Assembly (NCBI GenBank): GCA_037144355.1
Contig: JBAWWY010000001.1
Span: forward strand, 248,001 to 312,000
DNA from: JBAWWY01 sp037144355
GTDB lineage: Bacteria > Bacillota > Clostridia > Peptostreptococcales > Anaerovoracaceae
Reading direction: 5' to 3'
Length of the DNA stretch: 64,000 nucleotides
The notes below the pieces were generated by a model, which was given only the letters and a program-made list of their open reading frames with translations, was not told where the DNA came from and made no database searches. Below are positions 55,501 to 63,935 of this stretch, one piece after another; the stretch's first letter is position 1; each line of letters opens with the position of its first letter. A program made the translations under genes and the position numbers.

Positions 55501-56048
55501 GGATCATCGCTTCCCAAGTCCTGATCTGAAGCAAATCTTTTAAGCCATTGAATTGATATTGGCTCATCAACCAGTTTTCTTCTGCAGGCATCCTCACATG
55601 GATGTGGACAAACTCTTCCCAGTGCTCCTGGAAGTGGAATAGAATCCTTAATCAATGAGATAGCTTCTTCGAATTTTCCGTTTGCTATCAATCCAACATA
55701 TCCCTGGCATCCTGTATGTGCAGGACAAGCCAAAGTACAAGGAGCAACACAATCTCCGATATGATCTGAAAGTAAAAGTTCAAGGTTTGTCTTCCTTAGT
55801 TCTTTTACTCTTGCTGTATCTGTTTTAATTACAAAGCCGTCAGCGATTTCAGTTGCGCAAGCTTTCATAAGCTTTGGCATACCTTCGATTTCAACTACGC
55901 AAATTCCACAAGCCCCATGAATATGAGTTCTGTCGTCGTAGCAAAGAGTCGGTATAAAAATATCGTTTTCCTTAGCTACATCTAAAATTGTCTGGCTAGG
56001 ATGTCCAATGACTTCTTTGCCGTTAATATTTATCCTTAATTTTTTCAT
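52530..56048 (-). CDS. stnC: Stn-type transhydrogenase large subunit StnC (NuoG-like/GltD-like fusion)
   Basis: A 1172 aa multi-domain redox protein. In order: a [2Fe-2S] ferredoxin domain (LCYDDRTHIHGACGIC), a Cys-rich GltD-type N-terminal motif (CVAPCTLACPAHTGC, CPHPCEDAC), a flavin Rossmann fold (AIVGGGPMGLSAA) and an NADPH fold (AIVGGGNTAMDACRTA). Then come two 4Fe-4S motifs (CIVCGLCVRVC, CISCGQCISVC) and a NuoG/FdhA-like domain opening with another cluster site (CSFCSVGC...CGKG). The region where formate dehydrogenases have catalytic Sec or Cys has none (CFNNRISGLEKVLG), so a formate activity is unlikely. Published Sporomusa Stn complexes have this same NuoG-plus-GltD architecture. The operon assignment is by homology of domain order. 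AGGAAGGTG favours ATG 56048 over GTG 56057. Confidence 0.85.
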   Translation of the reverse strand: MKKLRININGKEVIGHPSQTILDVAKENDIFIPTLCYDDRTHIHGACGICVVEIEGMPKLMKACATEIADGFVIKTDTARVKELRKTNLELLLSDHIGDCVAPCTLACPAHTGCQGYVGLIANGKFEEAISLIKDSIPLPGALGRVCPHPCEDACRRKLVDEPISIQWLKRFASDQDLGSDDPFMPSMAPFTGKRVAIVGGGPMGLSAAFFLRKEGHDVTIFESMPKFGGMLRYGIPEYRLPKELLDEEIFLIEKMGVEMLPNTNIGKDIKFDTLRKDYDAVLVGIGAWLSTEIGCPGEDAKGVIGGIDFLRKVVRNEEIKLGENVAIVGGGNTAMDACRTAIRLGAKNVYNIYRRTKDEMPADNIEIVEADEEGVIFKNLTNPLEIIKDTDGNVKQVRLQKMELGEPDASGRRSPKPIPGAEEIIDIDTMIVAIGQAVDPTGLDGLMLTRKNGIVGDEDTFSTNIEGVFVGGDCFNDKITIAIEAIGHAKKASAIIDAYLAGEKVKFVKPYGVERTDLTEEDFEDRERKLKSKMDHLHAEERKDNFSEVVLGFDVEAAIEEGKRCLECGCHDYYECKLVEFANDYDVEPSRISGDINEVDYEDKHPFIQRDPNKCIVCGLCVRVCDEVMGIGALGLVNRGFETIVKPTMERPLADSGCISCGQCISVCPTGALGERLSLTKPVPLPTEETDTTCSFCSVGCSLKLETYGGMLYKATGDREGIVNKGLTCGKGKFGFDCFIGEGKLLDPMVKKNGEFEFVDYHEAFMLTAKKAQSIGAKYGKDKVAVAISDRYTNEEAYTIKKFADAIGARTLCFNNRISGLEKVLGVDASPNTIDELSATDFIIVAGFARANNPVLLLKLRAATENGIKVVVINPGIEEFDYEFAYKTLNVDNDVSMLKQIAKALIDMGKAPKADGFEEFKGSLENVTVSADAKEIAEMYAKAPRAMIVFAQNSISTDAASLIANIAVVSGHIGRARNGILQVKAKNNSQGIIDLGITGTAADMTGVKALLVFGEDPDIDTSNLEFLMVSDTHMTKIAEKAHVVIPGTGYGSTDGTFTNTERRLLPVRAAVDEDVPYSNFEIAAELAHVFEVEMPFDDIGDIVAEMECKLDFYRNSDLDEIYGGVLCENVKARLAVIGDVKFAEPMRSTDQLLNTIAAKLPKPVRQKTANQ

Positions 56049-56066
56049 CGAATTCACCTTCCTCCC

Positions 56067-57818
56067 TTAGTCCACAATAATAGCTTTAAATTTGCAAGTT
56101 TCAACGCACTTTCCACATTTGATGCAAGTTACCTGATCAATAGTGTGAAGTTTCTTGAGTTCGCCTGTAATAGCTTTAACTGGGCATTTTCTAGCGCATA
56201 ATGTACAGCCAGTGCACTGTTCTTCATCAATAGTGAATGTAAGAAGATTTGTGCATGAGTGTGCAGTACATTTCTTATTATATATGTGGTCTTCATATTC
56301 ATTTCTGAAATATTTTATAGTAGTTAATACTGGATTTGGTGCTGTTCCACCAAGGGCGCACATGGAACCTTCCTTGATTTTGTTTGAAAGTTCTTCAAGT
56401 AACTCGATGTCTCCATCTTTTCCCTGTCCAGCAATAATTCTTTCTAGAATTTCCAGCATTCTTTTAGTCCCAATTCTGCAATAAGTACATTTTCCGCAAG
56501 ATTCCTTCTTAGTAAAGTCTAAAAAGAATCTGGCCATATCAACCATGCAAGTTGTTTCATCCATTACTACCATACCGCCAGAACCCATTATAGCTCCAGT
56601 TTTATTGATTGCCTCGTAATCGATTATTGTGTCTAAAAGCTGTTCTGGGATACAACCTCCTGAAGGTCCTCCCATTTGAACCGCCTTGAATTTCTTGTCA
56701 TCTCTAATTCCACCGGAAATGTCAAATATTACGTCTCTGATTGTTAAACCGTTTGGTATTTCCACCAATCCGCCTTTTTTAACCTTGCCTGTAACAGCAA
56801 ATACCTTTGTTCCCTTGCTTCCTTCAGTCCCTATTGCTGCAAAAGCCGATCCGCCGTTTGTCATAATCCATGGAACGTTTGCAAATGTTTCAACATTGTT
56901 TATGTTTGTTGGCTTTTGCCAGTAACCCTTCTGTGCTGGGAATGGTGGTTTTAGCCTTGGCATTCCTCTTTCGCCTTCAAGTGATGCAATCAATGCTGTT
57001 TCTTCACCGCATACAAAAGCTCCGGCTCCGGCTTTTATTCTCATATCGAAGTTGTAATTTGTCCCAAATATGTTTTTCCCAAGGAAACCCTTTGCTCTCG
57101 CCTGTTCAATAGCTTTTTCCAATCTAACGATTGCAAGTGGATATTCGGCACGAACATAGAAAATGCCTTCAATTGCTCCCATTGCAAATCCGCCGATAAC
57201 CATACCTTCTATTACTGAATGAGGATCGCCTTCCAAAACGCTTCTATCCATGAATGCGCCTGGATCTCCTTCATCAGCGTTGCAAACCATATATTTTTCC
57301 GGACCCGGAGATTTCATTGCAGCATTCCACTTAAACCAAGTTGGGAATCCAGCGCCGCCTCTACCTCTTAGACCGGAAGTCTTGATTTCAGCTATTATTG
57401 AGTCCGGTGTCATTTCTGTCAATGCTCTTCTCGCGGAAGCATATCCACCTTTTGCAATATAATCCTCAATATTTTCCGGATTGATAATCCCACAGTTTCT
57501 CAATGCTATTCTTTTCTGCTTGCTGATCATTTCCAAGTCTTCACTTGACATTAGATAATCTTCAAGAACCTTCCCACCGGAAACATGCTTGTCCATTATT
57601 TCAGTCACAAGCTCGGGGGTAACATTTACATAAGTCAGTTTTTTGCCATTATCATCATAGATGTCAACCATAGGTTCAACAAAGCAAGTTCCTATGCAGC
57701 CAGTCTTTTCCAATATGATATTTGGATTTTTTTCCTTAATCTGTTTTTCGAATTCGTTATATACTTTATTAGCTCCAGCAGCTATGCCGCAGCTTCCAAA
57801 TCCAATTACTACTTTCAT
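56067..57818 (-). CDS. stnB: Stn-type transhydrogenase NuoF/HydB-like subunit StnB
   Basis: A 583 aa NADH-binding flavoprotein, the proposed bifurcating core with StnA. An N-terminal thioredoxin-like [2Fe-2S] domain (GSCGIAAGANKV ... TGCIGTC) precedes the Nuo51 FMN/NADH domain (GLRGRGGAGFPTWFKWN, CNADEGDPGAFMDRSVLEGDPHSV). An SLBB domain, a 4Fe-4S site (SCGKCTYCRIG) and a C-terminal pair of ferredoxin motifs (CTGCTLCARKC, CIKCGKCVETC) follow. This is the HydB-type architecture of bifurcating enzymes rather than complex I NuoF. A GTG at 57827 lies inside the GGGGGTG ribosome binding site, so ATG 57818 is the start. It lies 12 bases behind stnA. Confidence 0.9.
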   Translation of the reverse strand: MKVVIGFGSCGIAAGANKVYNEFEKQIKEKNPNIILEKTGCIGTCFVEPMVDIYDDNGKKLTYVNVTPELVTEIMDKHVSGGKVLEDYLMSSEDLEMISKQKRIALRNCGIINPENIEDYIAKGGYASARRALTEMTPDSIIAEIKTSGLRGRGGAGFPTWFKWNAAMKSPGPEKYMVCNADEGDPGAFMDRSVLEGDPHSVIEGMVIGGFAMGAIEGIFYVRAEYPLAIVRLEKAIEQARAKGFLGKNIFGTNYNFDMRIKAGAGAFVCGEETALIASLEGERGMPRLKPPFPAQKGYWQKPTNINNVETFANVPWIMTNGGSAFAAIGTEGSKGTKVFAVTGKVKKGGLVEIPNGLTIRDVIFDISGGIRDDKKFKAVQMGGPSGGCIPEQLLDTIIDYEAINKTGAIMGSGGMVVMDETTCMVDMARFFLDFTKKESCGKCTYCRIGTKRMLEILERIIAGQGKDGDIELLEELSNKIKEGSMCALGGTAPNPVLTTIKYFRNEYEDHIYNKKCTAHSCTNLLTFTIDEEQCTGCTLCARKCPVKAITGELKKLHTIDQVTCIKCGKCVETCKFKAIIVD

Positions 57819-57830
57819 TATTTTCACCCC

Positions 57831-58340
57831 CTACGCAACATCATTGTTTTTAATTTCTTTGATAATTTTTCTAATACTTTCTTTTGTAAGCTTGCCATAA
57901 GTTTCATCGTTGATCATAACTACAGGCGATAAACTGCAACAACCAAGACATGCTACATTATTCAAAGTAAAAAGGCCATCAGGTGTTGTTTCACCATCTT
58001 GTATTTCCAATTCCTCACAAATAGCTTCCTCAATCATCTTTGATCCATTTACATGGCATGCTGTACCTTGGCAAAGCATGATTAGGTACTTTCCAATTGG
58101 CTTTAACCTGAATTGCGTATAAAAAGTTGCAACTCCGTAAACCTTCGCCGCCTTGATTCCAGTCTGCTCTGCGATATACTGGATTGCATCCATTGTAAGA
58201 TATCCATAGATATCCTGGGTCTTTTGCAAAATTGTGATTAGACTGCCTGGAACTTTAGCGTATTTTTCTAATACAGGTGCTAGTTCTGAAAATGCAGGAG
58301 TTTCACATCCGCATTGGCATTCACATTTGTTTGAAGTCAT
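57831..58340 (-). CDS. stnA: Stn-type transhydrogenase NuoE/HydC-like subunit StnA
   Basis: A 169 aa thioredoxin-fold [2Fe-2S] protein. The cluster ligands are in CQGTACHVNG and CLGCCSLSPVV. The N-terminal helical bundle has YAKVPGSLITILQKTQDIYGYL and KVYGVATFYTQF, as in NuoE/HydC. Before it stands an unusual short motif CECQCGC (residues 6-12), a possible extra metal site not part of the standard NuoE fold. AGGAGG precedes the ATG. It is the first gene of stnABC, which ends at the 23-base-pair terminator. Confidence 0.9.
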   Translation of the reverse strand: MTSNKCECQCGCETPAFSELAPVLEKYAKVPGSLITILQKTQDIYGYLTMDAIQYIAEQTGIKAAKVYGVATFYTQFRLKPIGKYLIMLCQGTACHVNGSKMIEEAICEELEIQDGETTPDGLFTLNNVACLGCCSLSPVVMINDETYGKLTKESIRKIIKEIKNNDVA

Positions 58341-58382
58341 AGTTCTTTTTCCTCCTAATTCTATTTTACTATCGATTGAAAG

Positions 58383-58402
58383 GTTGATAATTGATTATCA
58401 AC
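58383..58402 (-). promoter_or_regulatory. Palindrome before stnABC, candidate Rex operator
   Basis: GTTGATAA-TTGA-TTATCAAC is a perfect 8+4+8 palindrome 43 bases before stnA. Clostridial Rex sites approximate TTGTTAA-N4-TTAACAA, so this differs at one symmetrical position. A weak promoter (TTATCA, 17 bases, TAAAAT at 58368-58363) overlaps its edge. Confidence 0.45.
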
Positions 58403-58683
58403 TTTTTCAATCTTTTTATTAACATATTTTGCATGCTTTTAGCTCACATTAATAATCAATATAATAATAAGCAAAAACTATACCATGATAAAAAGCAAGT
58501 TAGTTAGAGAATAATCTTAAATTAGTGTTTCAGTTTTGAGAATGGCTTCTCATTATTGCCTTCAAGAATGGTCAGTAGTTGCAGATTTTCTTATATATTT
58601 ATTCGTTGAGCCTTAAATATTATATTAGAAATCCACGCCATAAACAAGCATCGTTAATAATGTATCACAATTGCCAAATTAAA

Positions 58684-58713
58684 TTGACTTTATTGCACAT
58701 ACAAATGTAAAAT
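58684..58713 (+). promoter_or_regulatory. Promoter of the MATE gene
   Basis: TTGACT (58684-58689), 18 bases, TAAAAT (58708-58713). The imperfect repeat TTGTGAAA-CAAA-TTTCATCA (58726-58745) lies just downstream, over the probable start site; it resembles a Rex box in its left half only. Confidence 0.5.
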
Positions 58714-58780
58714 CAAATGATTACATTGTGAAACAAATTTCATCATTTTGAAAAAAGTGCACGAGAGAGAAGAAATAACC

Positions 58781-60151
58781 ATGGATAATCCAAAAATTAA
58801 AATCGACAATAAGACTTTATATCGTACAATCTTGACAATTGCCTTTCCCATAGCTTTGCAAGGTTTGATTTCCACTACTCTTAATCTTGTAGATATATTA
58901 ATGATTGGAAGCTTAGGCGAATTGCAGCTCGCCTCTGTAGGCTTGTCAGTCCAGCTTTATTTCATACAATATATGATGCTTTTTGGACTTACAAGTGGTG
59001 CGACAACATTTATCTCCCAGTTTTGGGGAGTAAAAGATTTGAAAAACATTCGGAAAGTAATCGGCTTTGCAATAACAATAAGCTTTTCATTGAGTCTTTT
59101 TTTCTTTGTTCCCGCCTTTTTCTTCCCTGGAGCGGTTCTATCTATTTTCACATACAATCCATTGATAATAAAAACTGGATCTATTTTCGTATCGACGGCT
59201 TCATTCACATTCCTAACCTTGAGTATTTCCGTACCTTTATTGTCTGCGTTAAGAACAACTGAGCAAACAAAGCTTCCTCTAATAATAAGCATATTTGTAT
59301 TCCTTACAAATACAGGCTTAAATTATTTGTTGATTTTTGGTAAATTTGGATTTCCAGAACTGGGAGTCAGAGGAGCGGCTGTTGCTACCTTGACCGCAAG
59401 ATGTCTTGAGCTTTTATTGGTAATATATGTGGTATTCATTAGAAAAAATATTATCTCCGGGCGAATAAGAGAGTTCTTCTCATACAATTATCCATTGGTG
59501 AGAAAAATTATAAACAATGCCTTACCCACAACAATAAACGAAGTCATGTGGGGTTTGGGAATGGCCTCATACAACGCGGCATACGGACGTCTTGGAATTA
59601 CGGAGTTTGCTTCCGTCCAGGCAAGCAACACAATTAATACCCTTTTCATATTAATAGCTTTCAGTTTGGGAGATGCAACTTTGATTCTTGTTGGTAAGCG
59701 GCTTGGCGCTGGAGAACTTGATTACGCATTCATGAAGGCAAAAAAAATACTGCGTCTATCCGTAATTGTTGGAGCAGTCTCAGGCATTCTTTTAATACTG
59801 ATTTCACCGTACATACTAAAATTGTTCAATTTCAGCATGGAGGGTCAGTTTTATGCTACCAATATCCTCTTGATCTATGGACTTTTCATGAGTATAAAAG
59901 TATTTAACGGAATAAATATTACAGGGCCTTTTCGGGCGGGGGGAGATACTAAATTCGCAATGCTGATGGAAGTTGGATGTGTTTGGCTTATTGGAGTTCC
60001 AATGGTTTTCTTCGGCGCCTTTTATTTAAGAATACCTGTATATTTTATTGTCTTGCTTGCTCAAAGTGAGGAATTAGTCAAATTTATACTTTGCTATAAG
60101 AGGTTTAACTCAAAGAAATGGGTAAACAACATGATAAACAATATAGAATAG
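58781..60151 (+). CDS. MATE-family multidrug/metabolite exporter
   Basis: A 456 aa polytopic membrane protein with about twelve helices in two related halves, driven by sodium or proton gradients. The N-terminal part (TILTIAFPIALQGLISTTLNLVDILMIGSLGELQLASVGLS) and the second-half start (IINNALPTTINEVMWGLGMASYNAAYGRLG) are the two MATE repeats. The subgroup is NorM/DinF-like, and the substrate is unknown. The frame opens with a TTG at 58748, but ATG 58781 is preferred. Its stop codon abuts that of holA, with no spacer between the convergent genes. Confidence 0.9.
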   Translation: MDNPKIKIDNKTLYRTILTIAFPIALQGLISTTLNLVDILMIGSLGELQLASVGLSVQLYFIQYMMLFGLTSGATTFISQFWGVKDLKNIRKVIGFAITISFSLSLFFFVPAFFFPGAVLSIFTYNPLIIKTGSIFVSTASFTFLTLSISVPLLSALRTTEQTKLPLIISIFVFLTNTGLNYLLIFGKFGFPELGVRGAAVATLTARCLELLLVIYVVFIRKNIISGRIREFFSYNYPLVRKIINNALPTTINEVMWGLGMASYNAAYGRLGITEFASVQASNTINTLFILIAFSLGDATLILVGKRLGAGELDYAFMKAKKILRLSVIVGAVSGILLILISPYILKLFNFSMEGQFYATNILLIYGLFMSIKVFNGINITGPFRAGGDTKFAMLMEVGCVWLIGVPMVFFGAFYLRIPVYFIVLLAQSEELVKFILCYKRFNSKKWVNNMINNIE

Positions 60152-61192
60152 TCAAGATGCAATAACAAACATTTCCAATGCAAGTTTTTTATCCAGATTT
60201 CCCCTCTTGATTGTCCCATCTATGGAATATGCTTTCAATAAAAGATTCCTAAGTTGGCTAAATGAATATCCTTTTGCAATTGTCATATTTTTTTTGACTA
60301 CATATTCATTCATCCTAAGAATTTCCACAACTTGTGAAAAATTGTCACATTCTTCATTGATTTCCTTGACCAGCAATAATTTTTCCAGCTGGCTGCATAT
60401 CATTCCTAGCAATCGATGCTCATTTTCACCAAAATAAAATAAATTATTCAGCATGGAAAGTGCAGTGCTTTTCTTGCCTTTGAGTATTGCGTCCACAAGA
60501 ACAAACACATCCCTTTCAATATTTCCGGAAATAGTATTGGCAATATCGGTTATGCATATTTCCGAGGAATCTGCATGGTCAATGATTTTCTTTAAGTCAT
60601 TCTCAATATCATATAATGTAGTTTGGGAATTCTTGTCCAAATATCCGGATCTGAGGACTATCTCGTTGATAACGGATGGTTTTGCAGTTCTATTGGCAAC
60701 CTTAAGCCTTTTTTCAACGAATTTTTTCAGATGGTTGTTATCAAGTGGTTTAAAATCATAAACCTTACCATTTTCATTAAAGAATTTATAAAGTCTCTTT
60801 CTTGAGTCCGCACTTTCACATATAAAGACCAACATCACTTCATCGGGTATGGTATAGAGATAATCTATCAACTCCCTTTGCTCATTTTCTTCCATGGAAA
60901 ACAGCTTTTGATTTTCAACTACAACAATTTTTCTTTCAGAGCTGAAAGGCAATGTCTCACAGTGGGATTTGATAATATCCAAATCGATATTTGCGCCGCT
61001 GAGTTTGATATAATCGAAATCCCTTGTGAATGGATTGATAAATTTGTCAACTATGGTTTCAATCGCCCACTGGATCAAATAGGTCTCGTTCCCATACATG
61101 AGAAGCAACCTCAAATCCGACTCTTTTTTCAAGTCTGCCTCAAAGACCTTGTAAGAAGGTTCTTTTTCAGTTTTATCTTTATAATTGCTCAT
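60152..61192 (-). CDS. holA: DNA polymerase III delta subunit HolA
   Basis: Clamp-loader subunit that opens the beta sliding clamp, 346 aa. Family features are LLLMYGNETYLIQWAIETIVDKFI at the start, the acidic-to-hydrophobic LPFSSERKIVVVENQKLF, the central FKPLDNNHLKKFVEKRLK, and LGMICSQLEKLLLVKE near the end. The ATG follows the comEC stop by one base, so translation is coupled. The comEC-holA pair is conserved in Firmicutes, but rpsT, usually next, is about 28 kb away here. Confidence 0.93.
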   Translation of the reverse strand: MSNYKDKTEKEPSYKVFEADLKKESDLRLLLMYGNETYLIQWAIETIVDKFINPFTRDFDYIKLSGANIDLDIIKSHCETLPFSSERKIVVVENQKLFSMEENEQRELIDYLYTIPDEVMLVFICESADSRKRLYKFFNENGKVYDFKPLDNNHLKKFVEKRLKVANRTAKPSVINEIVLRSGYLDKNSQTTLYDIENDLKKIIDHADSSEICITDIANTISGNIERDVFVLVDAILKGKKSTALSMLNNLFYFGENEHRLLGMICSQLEKLLLVKEINEECDNFSQVVEILRMNEYVVKKNMTIAKGYSFSQLRNLLLKAYSIDGTIKRGNLDKKLALEMFVIAS

Positions 61193-63841
61193 TTATTCTC
61201 CCAATAATCCATGCCATTTATTTTCCTTCATCGTAAGGACATTCTGTAGTATTCCATCATTTATGTCAAACAAAATCGCCCCGTCCAAATCCGTCCTATA
61301 AAGAATTATATTCATATTTTGAATTTTTTCAATTACTGCTGGGTTTGGATGTCCAAAATTATTTTTACCAACTTGTATTATTCCTACTTTTGGATCAACC
61401 CTGTCCAAAAATTCTTGACTCGATGAGTATTTGCTCCCATGATGCCCAACTTTAAGGATGTCAGCCGATAAGTCCACGTCGCCCAAGATTATTTTTTCCT
61501 CGTCGATTGTAGTTAAATCGCCGGTTATCAAAACCTTTACTCCCTGATAATTCAATTTAAGCAGTAAATTCATCTCGTTTTCATCTTTTTCGCCAAAATC
61601 TTCAGAGATATTGTGATCTGGATACAAAATGTCTATATAAACATCATCTTCGAGATAAATTCGATCTGAATTTGCAACATAGATTAAATTTTCTTTTGCT
61701 ATATGGACTTTGGACAATACTTCCTCCTCTTTTGCCCTATTTCCTTCATATATGACAAGTTTTTTTATTTCGATCAACTTTGACAAAGATGCCAATCCAC
61801 TAAAATGGTCTTCGTGAAGATGTGTAACTATAGCCAAATCTATCTTGTCGACTCTATTCTTCAAGAGGTATGGCATAAGGATTTTTTTACCTACATCATA
61901 ACCTGGACTTCCATCTTCGTTCACTCTGCTCCCTCCCCCGTCAATCAAGATATTCTTTCCACTGCTTGTTCTGATATGAATACAGTCACCCTGTCCTACA
62001 TCAATGAATGAAATATCAGCTTTGGTATATTTCAAATCTGGGAGCATGATGGCAACTATAATTAAAATAATCAAGCCCGCTATTCCAATATTTAAATTAT
62101 TGATCATTTTTCCGTTCTTCGATTTTGTTGGAATTAATTCTAAACTTTCTCTATTGAAAGCTTGAAGTTCCGTAATTCTAGCAATAAAGTACTGTCCCAT
62201 TTCACAACAGATGAAAAATAGGAGAAAATAATATAACAAAACTACAATTATGCTTGGACTCTCCACATAAAAATATCCTACATTCCTAACTGCTGTTAGT
62301 CTGTTGACCCATATCATTATCTCAATAAGAATCTGGGAAGAAAGTCCCGCAATATTCATTGCCAAATCGCATAAGAAATTAATAAAATCGTTTACAATAT
62401 GAAAAACCGCTCCCCAAATATCCATGTCGGCAAGCAACTTCATAAACAAAAGCAACAACTCCACACTCATCATTAAAAGCCCAATCGGTAGAATTATTGA
62501 GGAAATGATTATTACAGGCACATTTGTGATGAAAGCACTCAGCGAAAAATAATTGAACACAAATGCAGTAATTGGAACCATTCCGATTTGTATCGCAAAG
62601 AGGGGCAACATATAGAAAAATGCTTTCTTGCCCATATTTCTTCTGTTCCAAATCGAAGAGCCATTGGTATCGGCTCCTCTTTCTGTAATCCCAATCCCAT
62701 CAAGTTTGAAATTGATAAAAGGCAATAAAATGGCTAACACAAAAACAGCCATGTAAGAAAGCTGGAAACCTAGGCTAAATAAGTAAAAAGGATTGTAAAC
62801 TAGAAGTACAAGGCCTGTAAATGCCGTACATGCTGTCAGGTCATACCTTTCAAACATTAGTTTCCCAATAATATAGACGGAAATCATAAAAACTGCCCTT
62901 AGTACCGATGGTGAAAAAAGAGAAAGCGCCGAATAACAAAACAAAATGAAAATAATCAATATATTGTAAGGGACCGAGTTCTTGTTAGGAATCATTTTCT
63001 CGATACATGCATAAATAATAGCTACATGTATCCCAGAGACAGATAAAATATGGGCAGTTCCGTTTTTTTGGAATACTTCATATATGTCCTCTCCCAGCAT
63101 GTTTGTATCCCCAAACATGATTCCCATGAATAATCCATAGGATTCTTCATTCAAAATATTTTTTATCTTTTGTGAGAATATATACTTGAAATTAGCTAAA
63201 GTATTCAAAAAATAATTTACTTTGCCGTTCTCAATAGAGCACTGCCAGGTATCAGCCTCCAATATGAAGTCTATTTCCCTTGTTTTCAAATATCCCTTAT
63301 AGTCGAACAGTCTCGGGTTTTTGACCCCGGGAGGTGTTGTAAGTTTTCCGGATATTTTGATATTCCTTCCTGTCAAATCCGAAATATAAAATTTATCCTC
63401 AATATTCTCAATACTGGAAACTGAACCGCTGAGTTTTACAAGTATTTTGTCATTTATTTCCCATGGCTTATCGCCAATCATGATTGATTTGATTTTGAGT
63501 TCAATTTGGTTATATTCTTCTTCCTTTTGAAATACAGCCACCACTTCTCCAATGACGGAAATATTTTTCCCGTCAAAAGTTGCAAGTTTCGAGTTGATTT
63601 GATTGTTGAATTGAAATAGCATCGCGCCAACGAAGGCAATTGCTAAAAAATAGTATGTCTGTACGATAATTTCTTTTTTTAATCCACTGAGACAAAGATT
63701 CAATGATTTAATTTTTAGATGGTCGAAAATAAAAATGACCGCACCAACAAGTGCAATCAAAATAATACTGATACTGCTTTGGGACGATAGGAATACTCCT
63801 AAAGAATATGAAAGCAAAACAAATACTATTGGTCTCCTCAA
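61193..63841 (-). CDS. comEC: DNA internalisation competence protein ComEC/Rec2
   Basis: An 882 aa membrane channel for uptake of single-stranded DNA in transformation. An N-terminal membrane and DUF4131 region (residues about 1-200) is followed by the multi-helix Competence domain (about 230-550) with NGTAHILSVSGIHVAI, a signature of the family. The C-terminal metallo-beta-lactamase domain has VTHLHEDHFSG and VGHHGSKYSSSQEFL. All three parts are intact, so the protein looks functional. The start is a TTG behind GGGGGG and is less certain than the rest. Other competence genes are outside the window. Confidence 0.95.
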   Translation of the reverse strand: MRRPIVFVLLSYSLGVFLSSQSSISIILIALVGAVIFIFDHLKIKSLNLCLSGLKKEIIVQTYYFLAIAFVGAMLFQFNNQINSKLATFDGKNISVIGEVVAVFQKEEEYNQIELKIKSIMIGDKPWEINDKILVKLSGSVSSIENIEDKFYISDLTGRNIKISGKLTTPPGVKNPRLFDYKGYLKTREIDFILEADTWQCSIENGKVNYFLNTLANFKYIFSQKIKNILNEESYGLFMGIMFGDTNMLGEDIYEVFQKNGTAHILSVSGIHVAIIYACIEKMIPNKNSVPYNILIIFILFCYSALSLFSPSVLRAVFMISVYIIGKLMFERYDLTACTAFTGLVLLVYNPFYLFSLGFQLSYMAVFVLAILLPFINFKLDGIGITERGADTNGSSIWNRRNMGKKAFFYMLPLFAIQIGMVPITAFVFNYFSLSAFITNVPVIIISSIILPIGLLMMSVELLLLFMKLLADMDIWGAVFHIVNDFINFLCDLAMNIAGLSSQILIEIMIWVNRLTAVRNVGYFYVESPSIIVVLLYYFLLFFICCEMGQYFIARITELQAFNRESLELIPTKSKNGKMINNLNIGIAGLIILIIVAIMLPDLKYTKADISFIDVGQGDCIHIRTSSGKNILIDGGGSRVNEDGSPGYDVGKKILMPYLLKNRVDKIDLAIVTHLHEDHFSGLASLSKLIEIKKLVIYEGNRAKEEEVLSKVHIAKENLIYVANSDRIYLEDDVYIDILYPDHNISEDFGEKDENEMNLLLKLNYQGVKVLITGDLTTIDEEKIILGDVDLSADILKVGHHGSKYSSSQEFLDRVDPKVGIIQVGKNNFGHPNPAVIEKIQNMNIILYRTDLDGAILFDINDGILQNVLTMKENKWHGLLGE

Positions 63842-63935
63842 GTATTCAAATCCCCCCGATATTAATCTACTTACCCAGAATTTAATTCTACCCCTAAAAT
63901 TAAATTTTATGAATATATTTCCAAATCGTTTATTC

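Larger units (their letters stand above)
58341..58780. other. Divergent control region between stnABC and the MATE gene
   Basis: A 440-base AT-rich gap without any supported gene. Two palindromic elements resembling redox-regulator Rex sites were found, one near each gene, together with one rightward promoter. The middle (about 58440-58680) shows nothing recognisable. Confidence 0.6.

Noticed and set aside
52530..56048. Formate dehydrogenase alpha subunit call for the large redox protein
   Set aside because: The catalytic Sec/Cys position is not occupied and a GltD-like NADP(H) module is fused; the operon has the Stn layout instead.
56067..58340. Complex I (nuoE-nuoF) or HydABC hydrogenase
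   Set aside because: No membrane subunits of complex I are present, and the large partner lacks an H-cluster domain; StnB has extra ferredoxin domains not found in NuoF.
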